A DNA stretch of 64,000 nt, from contig NZ_VDCQ01000037.1 of assembly GCF_006265175.1 (NCBI RefSeq), forward strand, positions 27,741-91,740, read 5' to 3'. Positions 50,919-59,671 of the stretch are shown here, piece by piece. The notes beneath the pieces were generated by a model that saw only the letters and a list, made by a program, of their open reading frames with translations, was not told the origin of the DNA and did not search any database. The position numbers and the translations under genes were made by a program. The DNA is from Paenibacillus hemerocallicola (GTDB lineage Bacteria; Bacillota; Bacilli; Paenibacillales; NBRC-103111). Every line of letters starts with the position of its first letter. The stretch's first letter is position 1.

Positions 50919-51683
50919 TTAGGGCAAAAGTTTCGAAACGCCCGTTAACTGAACTCCGTCCATTGCAGCCGGCAGCTGCCGCAGCATTTCTGCGGTTATT
51001 TTTCCGCCGCCGCCGACATGACCGATCGCTACGCATTTGTCGTGATCCTTCAAATGCTTTTGCAGCAATTTGATCTGGTTCGAGACATGCAGCTTGCTTT
51101 TGACATCATCCAGAAATATGTGGTTTTCAATGCAAGGCACCCCGAGGCTTTGGGCAAGCTTCGAGACGATGCTTCTGTAATTCGTATGGCTGTCCAGAAA
51201 GAACAATCCACGTTCGCGGCAAACCTCCAATACGATCCGCATTACCCGCTCGTCGACAGTCGCCTTCGATCCCATATGGTTATTGATCCCAATGGCGTGC
51301 GGGACGTCGTCGATCGCCGCATGGACGCGTTTCCGTATTTCGTCGTCGGGCAAATCGCAAGTAATCGCACCCGGACCCATCCAGCTTTTGTGACTTTTCA
51401 ACGGCTCCATGGGCAAATGTACGATTACGTCATGCCCTTTCCGATGAGCCGCTTCCGCATCTTGCTTGGTAGACGGCATAAACGGCATGACCGCTACCGT
51501 AATCTGAAAAGGTACGTTCATCATTTCTTCCGTGCCCGCCATCCGATTGCCGAAGTCGTCAATCACGATCGCGGCTTTTCTTACAACCGGCTCATCAGTG
51601 CCATTCGCGGATATGACATGCGGAAAGAGCAACAGGGATGAGATGATCGCGCATACGCAGCAAAATACTTTCTTTATCCCCAC
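50919..51683 (-). CDS. Divergent polysaccharide deacetylase family protein
   Basis: 254 residues. A signal peptide covers about 1-26. The mature part has the DPD/YibQ pattern (PF04748): KAAIVIDDFGNR, DVIVHLPMEPLKSH, IGINNHMGSKATVDE, FFLDSHTNYRS and GHVGGGG. Members act on envelope polysaccharides, though activity is not always shown. GTG start with AAAGGAG 10 bases upstream. Divergent from the PdaA-like gene, with about 155 bases between starts. Confidence 0.88.
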   Translation of the reverse strand: MGIKKVFCCVCAIISSLLLFPHVISANGTDEPVVRKAAIVIDDFGNRMAGTEEMMNVPFQITVAVMPFMPSTKQDAEAAHRKGHDVIVHLPMEPLKSHKSWMGPGAITCDLPDDEIRKRVHAAIDDVPHAIGINNHMGSKATVDERVMRIVLEVCRERGLFFLDSHTNYRSIVSKLAQSLGVPCIENHIFLDDVKSKLHVSNQIKLLQKHLKDHDKCVAIGHVGGGGKITAEMLRQLPAAMDGVQLTGVSKLLP

Positions 51684-51837
51684 GCTGATCGTTCTCCTTT
51701 GGCTGCATTTAGGTACAGGTTCTGCATATCGAGACTGTGCAACTCCAGGAAAATAATGACAGGGTTACGGATCGGTATCCATCGAAAATAATAAACACCA
51801 ATACCGGTCACTGGATACCAGAAGGAGTGTCGACTCG

Positions 51838-52617
51838 ATGCGAATCATGAACGCGATTATCAAATTAACGGTCTTTTTGACGCTGCTCGCAGGTTGCAGC
51901 GCCGTTGCCGCAGCTGTCGCGAACGACTCGCCTTATCATTTCGGCTTCAAGAAAAGCAGGAACGGGCTTCCCGCTTCAATCGACGAAGAAGGCTTTAAGG
52001 AAGTGTTGAGCAAGCACGGGGCCATCTTCATGGCGGACAGCTCCAAAAAGGAATTGTATTTGACTTTCGACAACGGCTATGAGAATGGATATACGGCCAA
52101 AATATTGGACGTTCTCAAAGAGAAAGGGGTACCGGCCGTTTTCTTCGTTACGGGTCACTACGTTCAAACTCAGTCGGAACTCATGCAGCGAATGGTTCGG
52201 GAAGGGCATTTGATCGGCAACCATTCCTGGAGCCATCCCGATATGACCCAAATTTCCGACGATCGGATCGTAAATGAGCTAAACCGGGTAAAAGAGCAGG
52301 TATCGCTGCTAACCGAGCAAAAGGAGATGAACCTATTGCGTCCGCCCCGGGGGATATTCAGCGACAGATCATTGGCCGTCAGCCGAAAGCTTGGTTATAC
52401 GAACGTATTTTGGTCTATCGCTTACGTAGATTGGGATGTTAAGCAGCAGCGAGGCTGGAAGTACGCTCACGATAAAGTGGTCAGTCAGCTGCATCCCGGA
52501 GCCATAATATTGCTTCACTCCATTTCCAAAGATAATGCCGATGCGATGGGCAGCATAATCGATGCCGCCAAGGAGCAAGGTTACGAATTCAAGCGGTTGG
52601 ATCAGCGGCAGTCGTAA
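51838..52617 (+). CDS. Polysaccharide deacetylase, PdaA-like (delta-lactam biosynthetic)
   Basis: 259 residues. A lipoprotein-like or Sec signal lies at 1-27 (LTLLAGC). The NodB core shows LTFDNGYENG (metal ligand Asp), GNHSWSHPDMTQ (His-x3-His), LRPPRGIFSDRS and the C-terminal IILLHSISKDNADAM. This matches PdaA, which removes the acetyl from muramic acid for spore cortex lactam formation. AGAAGGAG is the ribosome binding site. Sporulation role is inferred from family. Confidence 0.88.
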   Translation: MRIMNAIIKLTVFLTLLAGCSAVAAAVANDSPYHFGFKKSRNGLPASIDEEGFKEVLSKHGAIFMADSSKKELYLTFDNGYENGYTAKILDVLKEKGVPAVFFVTGHYVQTQSELMQRMVREGHLIGNHSWSHPDMTQISDDRIVNELNRVKEQVSLLTEQKEMNLLRPPRGIFSDRSLAVSRKLGYTNVFWSIAYVDWDVKQQRGWKYAHDKVVSQLHPGAIILLHSISKDNADAMGSIIDAAKEQGYEFKRLDQRQS

Positions 52618-52645
52618 ATAAACTGTTGTCTCCAAATAGAGCGAA

Positions 52646-52674
52646 CCATGTCCCTCGGCGGACATGGTTTTTTT
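52646..52674 (+). terminator. Rho-independent terminator
   Basis: CCATGTCC/GGACATGG stem followed by seven T. Confidence 0.9.
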
Positions 52675-52803
52675 ATTCAGGCAATTTGAGGCTTACAACA
52701 ATGTAAGGTTCTAGACGCGTTATTGTAATGGTTTTCAATGGTTGCGGAGCTCTCGTCGAACTATAGTATACATATTGTCGATTAGTTGAGGAGGTTGTTT
52801 GTT

Positions 52804-53604
52804 TTGACAGACTTGTTCAAAGCGATCATAATGGGGATCGTAGAAGGATTGACGGAATTTTTACCCGTTTCTTCGACGGGACATTTGATACTGACCGGCC
52901 ATTTATTGCAATTTGAAGGGGACACGGCCTCGACGTTCAAGGTCGTTATTCAGCTAGGCGCCATATTGGCCGTATTGGTTTTGTATTGGAAACGATTCTG
53001 GGGTCTGGTAATGTCCATTCCCCCTAACGGCTTGAAACGTACGGGTCTAAATATATTCCATGTTATTATCGCCATGATCCCGTTCCTGATCGCCGGATTT
53101 ACGATTTACGGGTATATGAAGGAGCATTTATTCGGCCCGACTCCGGTACTTGTCGGCCTTGTGGCTGGCGGTATCCTGATGATTGCAGCGGACAGGTTCG
53201 GCGGAACGGTGAAAGCGGAGACGATGGACGATATTACTTACAAGCAGGCGTTGGGAATCGGGCTTTTTCAATGCTTGGCGGTATGGCCGGGCTTCTCCCG
53301 CTCCGGTTCCACCCTATCGGGCGGCATGCTGCTCGGAACGAGCCAAAAGGCGGCGGCGGAGTTTACGTTCATCATCTCGGTACCGCTCATGTTTGCGGCG
53401 TCCGCCTATGAATTGTACAAGAGCAGGGAGTTTTTGACGATAGACGATATTCCGTTGTTTGTTGCCGGTCTGGCGACTGCTTTTGTCGTAGCCATGATCG
53501 CGATCGTCACGTTTCTGGGCTTGGTCAAACGGCTGCGGCTGTCGTGGTTCGCTTATTACCGGTTTGCGCTGGCCGTTCTGTTCTTTATCGTGCTGTATTT
53601 GTGA
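52804..53604 (+). CDS. uppP: Undecaprenyl-diphosphatase (UppP/BacA)
   Basis: 266 residues, about eight membrane segments. Signature strings are [20 protein letters not shown] (glutamate/serine region) and [20 protein letters not shown]. It recycles undecaprenyl pyrophosphate for peptidoglycan synthesis and confers bacitracin tolerance. A TTG start at 52804 has GAGGAGG 9 bases upstream; the 6-codon longer frame would overlap that site. Confidence 0.95.
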   Translation: MTDLFKAIIMGIVEGLTEFLPVSSTGHLILTGHLLQFEGDTASTFKVVIQLGAILAVLVLYWKRFWGLVMSIPPNGLKRTGLNIFHVIIAMIPFLIAGFTIYGYMKEHLFGPTPVLVGLVAGGILMIAADRFGGTVKAETMDDITYKQALGIGLFQCLAVWPGFSRSGSTLSGGMLLGTSQKAAAEFTFIISVPLMFAASAYELYKSREFLTIDDIPLFVAGLATAFVVAMIAIVTFLGLVKRLRLSWFAYYRFALAVLFFIVLYL

Positions 53605-53721
53605 TGGAGCTTATGAATACTGGACCTTGGTCCAGTGATCGGTTGACCCCAAGCCGGAGGACTATTGGCGATAAGCGATGGTAATATGAAGGAAGCGAAT
53701 CCATGCGAAGGAGAAGGTAAC

Positions 53722-54222
53722 ATGAGACTCAGAATGATCGTAGGAGCGGTTCTAATGCTTTTGGGCGCGTTCTTGTTTTTGAACCGGGGAGAAACGTTCG
53801 ATACGGGCTCGATATTCGCCTATTTCTGGCCGAGCTTGTTCGTTATCCCGCTTGGTTTGTTTTTTCATTGGATGTACTTCTACATGGTTGGCCGTAAAGG
53901 AGTCGGATTGTTGATACCCGGAGGAATACTATTTACGGCCGGGATCGTGTGCCAAATCGCCATGCTGTTTGACAGTTGGCAGTACATGTGGCCGGGATTC
54001 ATTATGGCGGTCGCGGTCGGACTGTTCGAGTTTTACTGGTTCGGTAGCCGCAACAAATGGCTGCTTATCCCGATCAATATTTTGATCGTGTTATCCGTCC
54101 TGTTCTTTATTATTTTTTCTGCGGGAGCATTTCTCAATCAATTGGCGGGTCAACCGATCGTGGCTATCGCTATTTTGCTGGCCGGCGCGTTGTTGATGGT
54201 CGGGAAGAGAAGGGAAGTTTGA
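53722..54222 (+). CDS. Five-helix membrane protein
   Basis: 166 residues with about five hydrophobic segments, beginning MRLRMIVGAVLMLLGAFLFL. The first two segments (AFLFLNRGETFDTGSIFAYF, FWPSLFVIPLGLFFHWMYFY) recall the LiaI/LiaF-like transmembrane modules of envelope-stress proteins. The C-terminus ends in basic residues. AAGGAGAAGG precedes the ATG at 53722. It lies about 117 bases after uppP and has its own terminator. No exact family is assigned. Confidence 0.7.
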   Translation: MRLRMIVGAVLMLLGAFLFLNRGETFDTGSIFAYFWPSLFVIPLGLFFHWMYFYMVGRKGVGLLIPGGILFTAGIVCQIAMLFDSWQYMWPGFIMAVAVGLFEFYWFGSRNKWLLIPINILIVLSVLFFIIFSAGAFLNQLAGQPIVAIAILLAGALLMVGKRREV

Positions 54223-54244
54223 GCGGCAAGAAGCAGACAAAACA

Positions 54245-54267
54245 GTCGCGCTATCGCGGCTTTTTTT
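54245..54267 (+). terminator. Rho-independent terminator
   Basis: GTCGCG/CGCGGC stem (one G-T pair), CTAT loop, seven T. Confidence 0.75.
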
Positions 54268-54448
54268 GTTGCCTGAATACGTTATGCCTGTACTCGTCGG
54301 AATTGGCCCGATGCGGTGAGATCTTCGTAGTTTCGTACGTCGCTGGCGGTATATGACATAGTTCATTCGGAAATCAACCCGTGAAACGGAAGTGATATCG
54401 ATGAAAGCGCCGATTCAATAAATGGAGGATGTAGGAGGTGTATAGAAC

Positions 54449-54553
54449 GTGACCGTAACGAAACCGTACGTCCCGTCCTATTCGACTTTATCCTCGTCGA
54501 TCCTCGTTATGTTATCCAGTATGAGCTCGGACTCAGTCTCGAAATTCAAATAG
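54449..54553 (+). CDS. Possible 34-codon ORF antisense to neighbour's 3' end
   Basis: GTG at 54449 has a near-ideal TAGGAGGTG site and opens a 34-codon frame (VTVTKPYVPSYSTLSSSILV). It overlaps the 3' end of the minus-strand gene at 54478. The Shine-Dalgarno is stronger than chance would predict, but the product shows no family, so it may be fortuitous. Confidence 0.3.
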   Translation: MTVTKPYVPSYSTLSSSILVMLSSMSSDSVSKFK

Positions 54554-54789
54554 AGCGGAGCCGGAAGGAGGTCTACAATCGTTTTGACGAGAGGCAGCTC
54601 CATGTATTGCTCCAATGTTTGCGGCCGATCCTGCAGCCCTTCCACCCATTCGCGCAAGGCGTCGATGAATTTGTAGAACGAAGCTTCGAACGCTTCGGCG
54701 GTCGACTCGGCTTCATCGCCTGCCGCTCCCGACATGGCGTTCCAGTTGTTCAGCGCCGTTCGTAACGTCTCCTCGACCTTTTCGACCAT
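54478..54789 (-). CDS. 103-residue acidic hypothetical protein
   Basis: Begins MVEKVEETLRTALNNWNAMS and is strongly acidic, with a helical centre (EASFYKFIDALREWVEGLQD) and a C-terminal stretch ELILDNITRIDEDKVE. AGGAGGTG precedes the ATG closely, an excellent site. No signal or membrane segment. The family is unknown to me. It is divergent from the D,D-carboxypeptidase gene. Confidence 0.7.
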   Translation of the reverse strand: MVEKVEETLRTALNNWNAMSGAAGDEAESTAEAFEASFYKFIDALREWVEGLQDRPQTLEQYMELPLVKTIVDLLPAPLYLNFETESELILDNITRIDEDKVE

Positions 54790-54854
54790 GCTTGCACCTC
54801 CTGATTTATTCGAACCATCGCTTCGTCTGCAAAGGTTATTTCATCGGCAAAAAG

Positions 54855-54884
54855 TTGACTTTGAGCAGTGCGAACCACTATATT
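54855..54884 (+). promoter_or_regulatory. Promoter of the carboxypeptidase gene
   Basis: TTGACT (54855-54860) and TATATT (54879-54884) with an 18-base spacer. Confidence 0.65.
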
Positions 54885-54934
54885 ATTTTAATGTTGAATC
54901 TATCAGGAAAACAAGAGGCATGGGAGTGTGGAAG

Positions 54935-56236
54935 TTGAAACGGTTCAGTCGGGTAAAACGGTACGTATCCATTATGATGTCCGCCGTCATGTTGCTTCAA
55001 CTGTATATCAATAGCCCCGATCGGGCGTTAGCGGAGGAAGCGGCGGATTTAACGCTCAATGTCAAATCGGCCGTACTGATGGATGCGCAATCCGGTCAAA
55101 TATTGTTCGAGCGGAACGCCGATCAGGCACTGCCGCCTGCAAGCATGACGAAAATGATGACCGAATATATCGTAATGGAGCAGATAAAATCCGGGAAAAT
55201 CAAATGGGAGGATCCGGTTACGACGAGCAAGTATGCCTCCGAAGTGCCCGGTTCGGGCGATCTGCTGGCGAATGGCGAGAAGCTGACAGTCAGGCAAATG
55301 TTTCAGGCGATGTCCATTTATTCGGGCAATGACGCGACTGTCGCGTTGGCGGAACATGTGGCAGGGACAGAGGCGGATTTCGCCAGGCTGATGAACGAGA
55401 AGGCGAAGCAGCTGGGCATGGCGACGGCTCATTTCGCCACCGCAACCGGGCTGAGCAGAACCGATCTGAAGGACGTCGAGGGAGCTCCTTTCTATGACGG
55501 GACGGAAAATACCGTCATGTCGGCCAGAGACGCGGCGACACTGGCTTACCGGATCGTGAACGATCACCCCGAGGTGCTCGAATTCGCCAAAACCACTTCC
55601 TTGAAGCTGCGGGAGAGAGACAAAAGTCCGATGATCAACTGGAACTGGATGCTGGAGGGGAACAGCTCGGTCGCGAATTTCAAAAAATATGCTTACCCCG
55701 GATTGGACGGATTGAAGACGGGTTATACGGACGAAGCCGGTTATTGCTTCACCGGAACGGCGGTCCGTAACGGCATGAGGCTGATTAGCGTCGTAATGGG
55801 AACGCGAACGGAAGCGGAGCGCTTCGACGAGACTCGAAAGCTGTTGGATTACGGCTTCGCCAATTTCGAGCTGAAGACGGTAGTGGCCGGCAAGACCGAG
55901 ATTGCCGCGATGCAGACGGCGAATTTGAGAAAAGGAGTCAAGCCGACCGTACCGGTAGTGACGGAGAAGGAGTTGGCCCTAGTCGTCAAGAAGGGTACCG
56001 CGGATGATCAATTCGTGCAAAAAGCGGAGCAAAGCGAGCCGGACAAACGGCTTGCCCCGATCAAGCAAGGGGCCGTTCTCGGAACGTTAACGGTGACCTA
56101 TAATGGGAAAGATCATCAGATCCGACTGGTAGCGGCCGAAGATGTTAACCGGGGGAGCTGGATCAGGCTGATGTTCCGCGCTATTATGAACTTCCACGCC
56201 GATTTATTCCATGGAATCATCCATTTTTTTCGCTGA
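54935..56236 (+). CDS. D-alanyl-D-alanine carboxypeptidase (DacF/DacA type)
   Basis: 433 residues. A signal segment lies at about 12-38. The S11 peptidase triad is clear: PASMTKMMTEY (SxxK), MSIYSGNDATVAL (SxN) and GLKTGYTDEAGY (KTG). The C-terminal domain (VVTEKELALVVKKGTADDQF) and a final amphipathic segment (RLMFRAIMNFHADLFHGIIH) suit membrane attachment. It trims stem peptides in peptidoglycan or spore cortex. The TTG at 54935 with GGGAG at 8 bases is preferred; an ATG at 54920 is the alternative. Confidence 0.93.
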   Translation: MKRFSRVKRYVSIMMSAVMLLQLYINSPDRALAEEAADLTLNVKSAVLMDAQSGQILFERNADQALPPASMTKMMTEYIVMEQIKSGKIKWEDPVTTSKYASEVPGSGDLLANGEKLTVRQMFQAMSIYSGNDATVALAEHVAGTEADFARLMNEKAKQLGMATAHFATATGLSRTDLKDVEGAPFYDGTENTVMSARDAATLAYRIVNDHPEVLEFAKTTSLKLRERDKSPMINWNWMLEGNSSVANFKKYAYPGLDGLKTGYTDEAGYCFTGTAVRNGMRLISVVMGTRTEAERFDETRKLLDYGFANFELKTVVAGKTEIAAMQTANLRKGVKPTVPVVTEKELALVVKKGTADDQFVQKAEQSEPDKRLAPIKQGAVLGTLTVTYNGKDHQIRLVAAEDVNRGSWIRLMFRAIMNFHADLFHGIIHFFR

Positions 56237-56250
56237 AAGTCTGATGAGGG

Positions 56251-56287
56251 ACCCCCGACCTCAATCCTCTATGGCCGGGGGTTTTTC
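56251..56287 (+). terminator. Rho-independent terminator
   Basis: ACCCCCG/CGGGGGT stem followed by TTTTT. Confidence 0.85.
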
Positions 56288-56302
56288 GTATACGATCATG
56301 GT

Positions 56303-56333
56303 GAGAGCCCTGCGTTGTAAACGCAGGGCTCTC
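56303..56333. repeat. Perfect 14-bp hairpin, 3-base loop
   Basis: GAGAGCCCTGCGTT and AACGCAGGGCTCTC flank GTA. It has no T-tract, so it is not a plain terminator, and it ends directly before the ATG at 56335. Confidence 0.8.
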
Positions 56334-56334
56334 G

Positions 56335-56589
56335 ATGTGGGAACACGTGATTATATCGGACTTATTCAATTATGCCGCTTTCCAATTACTAGGGAATTTT
56401 ACCGGACAGGAAACGAAACCATTTCAAGCGTTTCTTCCTTATCATGGATTTCATGATTACCATCAACCTTTCGGATCATGGATCCTTGCAGGATCTATAC
56501 CGCTGTTTGATTTGTATAATCACCACTTCCCACTTGTTTATGATTACCCCTCCACGGTCGGATTGAATCATCTTTTATTCATGATTTAA
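56335..56589 (+). CDS. 84-residue AT-rich ORF, doubtful gene
   Basis: Encodes MWEHVIISDLFNYAAFQLLG and continues rich in His, Tyr and Phe (FLPYHGFHDYHQPFGSWILA). Codons end mostly in A/T, unlike neighbours. The only possible ribosome binding site (CAGGG) lies inside the hairpin arm just upstream. It may be a horizontally acquired fragment, a silenced gene or chance. Confidence 0.35.
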   Translation: MWEHVIISDLFNYAAFQLLGNFTGQETKPFQAFLPYHGFHDYHQPFGSWILAGSIPLFDLYNHHFPLVYDYPSTVGLNHLLFMI

Positions 56590-56653
56590 TATTTTTTTCA
56601 GCTTCGTATGCTAGGCTATGGGGATAAGGAAATAGGGAGTCAGGAGGAGCGCG

Positions 56654-57448
56654 ATGAAAGAGAGATCGATTCGGTGGCTCATGATCGTATCGTCCGTATT
56701 CGGATTGCTCTGGATAGGCGGACTTGGTTTGACACTGGGTTATTACTTCAGCGATGCCGCAGAGGCTCCGCCTGCAATCGCTGTCACGGCCAAGGCGGAG
56801 CCGCCCAAACAGACGGAGGCGGAGGAAGCAAGCTTCCGGCTGCTTGCGCTGGGGGATTCCTTGACCAGAGGGACCGGAGATCCGGAAGGGAAAGGCTATG
56901 TCGGCTATGTATCGGATCAGTTGAAGACGAAGTCGAAGCAGCCGGTCGTCGCGGACAATTACGGCATCAACGGACAAACATCCGCTCAATTGGCCGCGCA
57001 GCTTCAGCAAATCGAGATGAAGAGTCAAGTTCAAGCGGCGTCCGCCATCCTCGTAAGTATCGGCGGGAATGATTTGTTTCGGGGCGGCGAAACGTTGGAC
57101 AATCTGGATCCGAAAAATATTCAAGGCATTCGGGACGAGTATTTGCGTCAGCTGGATACGATTTTCCAGCAGCTTCGCAAAGATAATGCGGAAGCGACAA
57201 TTTTTCTGATCGGATTATACAACCCGTTCATCGCTTTGAAGGATAGCGAGGCTACGAGCAAAATCGTCAGAGACTGGAACTATGAAGCGGCAGAGGTGGC
57301 GGGTCGATATCCGCAAACTGTCGTAGTTCCCACATTCGATTTGTTTCAATTGAAGGTGCAGGATTATTTGGCGAGGGATTTATTCCACCCTAATGCCGCC
57401 GGGTATCGTTTGATCGGAGACAGAGTTGCTTCATTAATCGCTTGGTAG
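56654..57448 (+). CDS. SGNH/GDSL hydrolase (membrane-anchored)
   Basis: 264 residues. An N-terminal membrane anchor or signal segment (about 8-32) and Pro/Ala/Glu linker lead to the SGNH domain: block I LLALGDSLTRGTGDP, block III SIGGNDLFRG, block V DLFHPNAAGY (Asp-x2-His). It would hydrolyse ester or acetyl groups at the cell surface; YpmR of Bacillus is a relative. CAGGAGGAG precedes the ATG. The ABC exporter genes follow 12 bases later. Confidence 0.92.
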   Translation: MKERSIRWLMIVSSVFGLLWIGGLGLTLGYYFSDAAEAPPAIAVTAKAEPPKQTEAEEASFRLLALGDSLTRGTGDPEGKGYVGYVSDQLKTKSKQPVVADNYGINGQTSAQLAAQLQQIEMKSQVQAASAILVSIGGNDLFRGGETLDNLDPKNIQGIRDEYLRQLDTIFQQLRKDNAEATIFLIGLYNPFIALKDSEATSKIVRDWNYEAAEVAGRYPQTVVVPTFDLFQLKVQDYLARDLFHPNAAGYRLIGDRVASLIAW

Positions 57449-57460
57449 GAGGTGAGGTCC

Positions 57461-58372
57461 ATGAGTGACATCACGTTGTCGGTACAAGGCTTGAAAAAGG
57501 TGATCGGAAAACGGGAAATTATCGAAAGCATCGACTTCGAGCTAAGACGCGGCGAAGTATTCGGTTTTCTCGGCCCGAACGGAGCGGGGAAAACGACCAC
57601 GATTCGAATGCTGGTCGGATTGATCAAGCCTACGGCCGGGACAATTCGCATTTGCGGCTACGACATCGATAAGCAGTTTCCCGAGGCGATGGTGAATATG
57701 GGCTGCATCGTGGAAAATCCGGAACTGTACAAATATTTGAGCGGATGGAGCAATTTGCAATATTTTGCCCGGATGGCGGATGGAATTGACGAGGAGCGCA
57801 TTAAGGAAGTCGTTCAATTGGTCGGACTGAGCGCGAGGATACACGATAAGGTCAAAACCTATTCGCTAGGGATGCGACAGCGGCTGGGGATCGCACAAGC
57901 GTTGCTAGGCCGTCCGAAGGTGCTGATTCTGGATGAACCGACCAACGGACTGGATCCGTCCGGCATTCGGGAAATGCGGGAATTCATCCGGTATTTGGCC
58001 GAGAAGGAAGGCTTGAGCGTACTGGTGTCCAGCCATCTGCTCAGCGAAATTCAGCTGATGTGCGACCGGGTCGCCATTATTTCCAAAGGCCGTATCGTTC
58101 AAGTAGGCACCGTGCAAAATCTGTTGGCCGAGCAGGAGAAGGTAAGCTGGCGGCTGTCTCCGCAGCCGTTAGGCATTCAAATTTTGCAGCGGCTTGCCGG
58201 ATCGGTCAAGGCGGAAGGGGAGATCGTAACGACTCCCTATATCGAGCAAGAGATGGGCAAATGGAATCGGGTGTTGGTGGAATCGGGAGTGACCGTATCG
58301 GAGATGAGTCGCAAGCTTCCCTCTCTGGAGGATCTGTTCATCGAGCTGACGGGAGGACACCGAATTGATTAA
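57461..58372 (+). CDS. ABC transporter ATP-binding protein
   Basis: 303 residues. Walker A GPNGAGKTTTIRML, signature YSLGMRQRLGIAQALL, Walker B VLILDEPTNGLDPSG and the H-loop VLVSSHLLSE are intact. The C-terminal accessory region (residues 225-303) is typical of bacitracin/antibiotic-type ABC-2 exporter ATPases. AGGAGGTG lies before the ATG. It overlaps the next permease gene by 8 bases. Confidence 0.95.
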   Translation: MSDITLSVQGLKKVIGKREIIESIDFELRRGEVFGFLGPNGAGKTTTIRMLVGLIKPTAGTIRICGYDIDKQFPEAMVNMGCIVENPELYKYLSGWSNLQYFARMADGIDEERIKEVVQLVGLSARIHDKVKTYSLGMRQRLGIAQALLGRPKVLILDEPTNGLDPSGIREMREFIRYLAEKEGLSVLVSSHLLSEIQLMCDRVAIISKGRIVQVGTVQNLLAEQEKVSWRLSPQPLGIQILQRLAGSVKAEGEIVTTPYIEQEMGKWNRVLVESGVTVSEMSRKLPSLEDLFIELTGGHRID

Positions 58373-59345
58373 TCTCGTCTATAACGAAATGGTGAAGCTG
58401 ACCGGCAAGCGAAAACTGCTGGTCGTCACGCTCATCATCGGTGTCCTGATTTCCGTGTTTACTTACGCGCAGTATCGGCAAGCCGAAGAAAACCGCAAAC
58501 GGTTCGGAGACGTGAATTGGCGAGTTGCCCTGGAGCAGCGGATCGCAAGTTGGGAGAACCGGATCAACAGCAGCCGAACGACAGAGGAATCGCGGAAAGA
58601 GCTGGAAATACGGGTTGCCCAGCAAAAATACTACTTGGACTATGACATTAATCCATCCGAGCCGGGGGCCCCGACGTTCGTAAGAGGCTTTGTGGAAAAC
58701 AGCATCAATCTGCTGCTGCCCTTGATGATGATGGTTATTGCCGCCGATCTCGTGTCGTCCGAGCATAGCGGCGGGACGATGAAAGCGCTGCTGACGCGCT
58801 CCGTCAGAAGGTGGAAAATACTGCTAAGCAAATATTTGGCGCTGCTTCTTTCGGTTTCGTTGATCATTACGCTGTTCGGGTTGCTGTCGGCCGTTATTTC
58901 CGGACTGGTGTTCGGCTTCCGGGGGTGGACCGCGCCGGTCCTGATGGGGTTCTCGGTCAATGAGGGGCTATTTGACTCATCGGGCGTGCGGCAGGTTCCT
59001 CAATGGCAGTTTATTTTGATGGGGCTAGGCTTGGCCTGGTTCGTATCGACCGTTGTCGCCACGATCACTTTTATGCTGTCGGTCCTCGTGCGCAGTACAG
59101 CGGCGGTCATGGGGATTATGCTTTCCTGTCTTATAGCCGGAACGATTCTTAACTCGATGGTCGAATCATGGGAATCGGCTAAATATTTGTTCATGGTCAA
59201 TATGAAGCTTATTGACTACTTGGTGGATGCGGCGCCGCCTATCGAAGGGATGTCGTTCGGCTTCTCGCTGTCGGTGCTGCTGGCTTGGGGTGCGGCGGCA
59301 TTGGTTATTTCTTTCGTCTCGTTTACAAGACGGGATGTATATTAG
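58365..59345 (+). CDS. ABC-2 type transporter permease
   Basis: 326 residues with about six membrane segments and a long extracytoplasmic loop (residues 30-110). The N-terminus (MVKLTGKRKLLVVTLIIGVL) and ADLVSSEHSGGTMKALLTRS match ABC-2 permeases (PF12679). It works with the ATPase just upstream; the start TTG at 58365 overlaps that gene's end with GGGAGG as its site. Possibly exports a peptide, lipid or antibiotic. The SGNH hydrolase upstream may act on the same substrate class. Confidence 0.92.
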   Translation: MINLVYNEMVKLTGKRKLLVVTLIIGVLISVFTYAQYRQAEENRKRFGDVNWRVALEQRIASWENRINSSRTTEESRKELEIRVAQQKYYLDYDINPSEPGAPTFVRGFVENSINLLLPLMMMVIAADLVSSEHSGGTMKALLTRSVRRWKILLSKYLALLLSVSLIITLFGLLSAVISGLVFGFRGWTAPVLMGFSVNEGLFDSSGVRQVPQWQFILMGLGLAWFVSTVVATITFMLSVLVRSTAAVMGIMLSCLIAGTILNSMVESWESAKYLFMVNMKLIDYLVDAAPPIEGMSFGFSLSVLLAWGAAALVISFVSFTRRDVY

Positions 59346-59368
59346 ACCGCATATGCAATATTTGATGA

Positions 59369-59402
59369 GAAGCATTGCCACGGCAGTGCTTCTTTTCTTT
59401 TT
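59369..59402 (+). terminator. Rho-independent terminator
   Basis: AAGCAttGCC pairs with GGCagTGCTT, followed by TCTTTTCTTTTT. Confidence 0.75.
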
Positions 59403-59614
59403 ACTCCCGTAAAACGCAAAAGTATAAATAAAAAAGCGGCTCTATGTCCCGTTTCACCTAGCGGCAGCAACGTCCGCAGTCATTTGTATCCGTGTAGAGG
59501 TGAAGAGACATCCGTACGAAAGTATAAATGAAACGAACAACTTAACAAACCGGATAACAAAAAAAACGATCATTTGAATAAAGCTTTCCCCCTCCTGTCA
59601 AGTTATGATATCAC

Positions 59615-59628
59615 TGAAAACGGTTTCT
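59615..59628 (+). promoter_or_regulatory. cre-like catabolite-control site
   Basis: TGAAAACGGTTTCT matches the CcpA consensus at nearly every position and lies just upstream of the binding-protein gene. It suggests glucose-type repression. Confidence 0.6.
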
Positions 59629-59671
59629 AGGGCCGAATGGGCATTTCGAAAAAATAGGGGAGGCATTTTTG

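Larger units (their letters stand above)
56237..56653. other. 417-base intergenic region with hairpin and AT-rich ORF
   Basis: After the terminator at 56251-56287 come a perfect hairpin (56303-56333) and an AT-rich open frame (56335-56589). No known gene is seen. Base use differs from the neighbours, and short palindromes (TTCATGATTA, GGATC repeats) are frequent. Confidence 0.5.
59346..59671. other. 326-base intergenic region before an orphan binding-protein gene
   Basis: Contains the terminator above, an exact 11-bp direct repeat AAAGTATAAAT at 59419-59429 and 59519-59529 (100 bases apart), and a cre-like site at 59615-59628. A TATGAT around 59604-59609 may be the -10 box. Confidence 0.55.
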
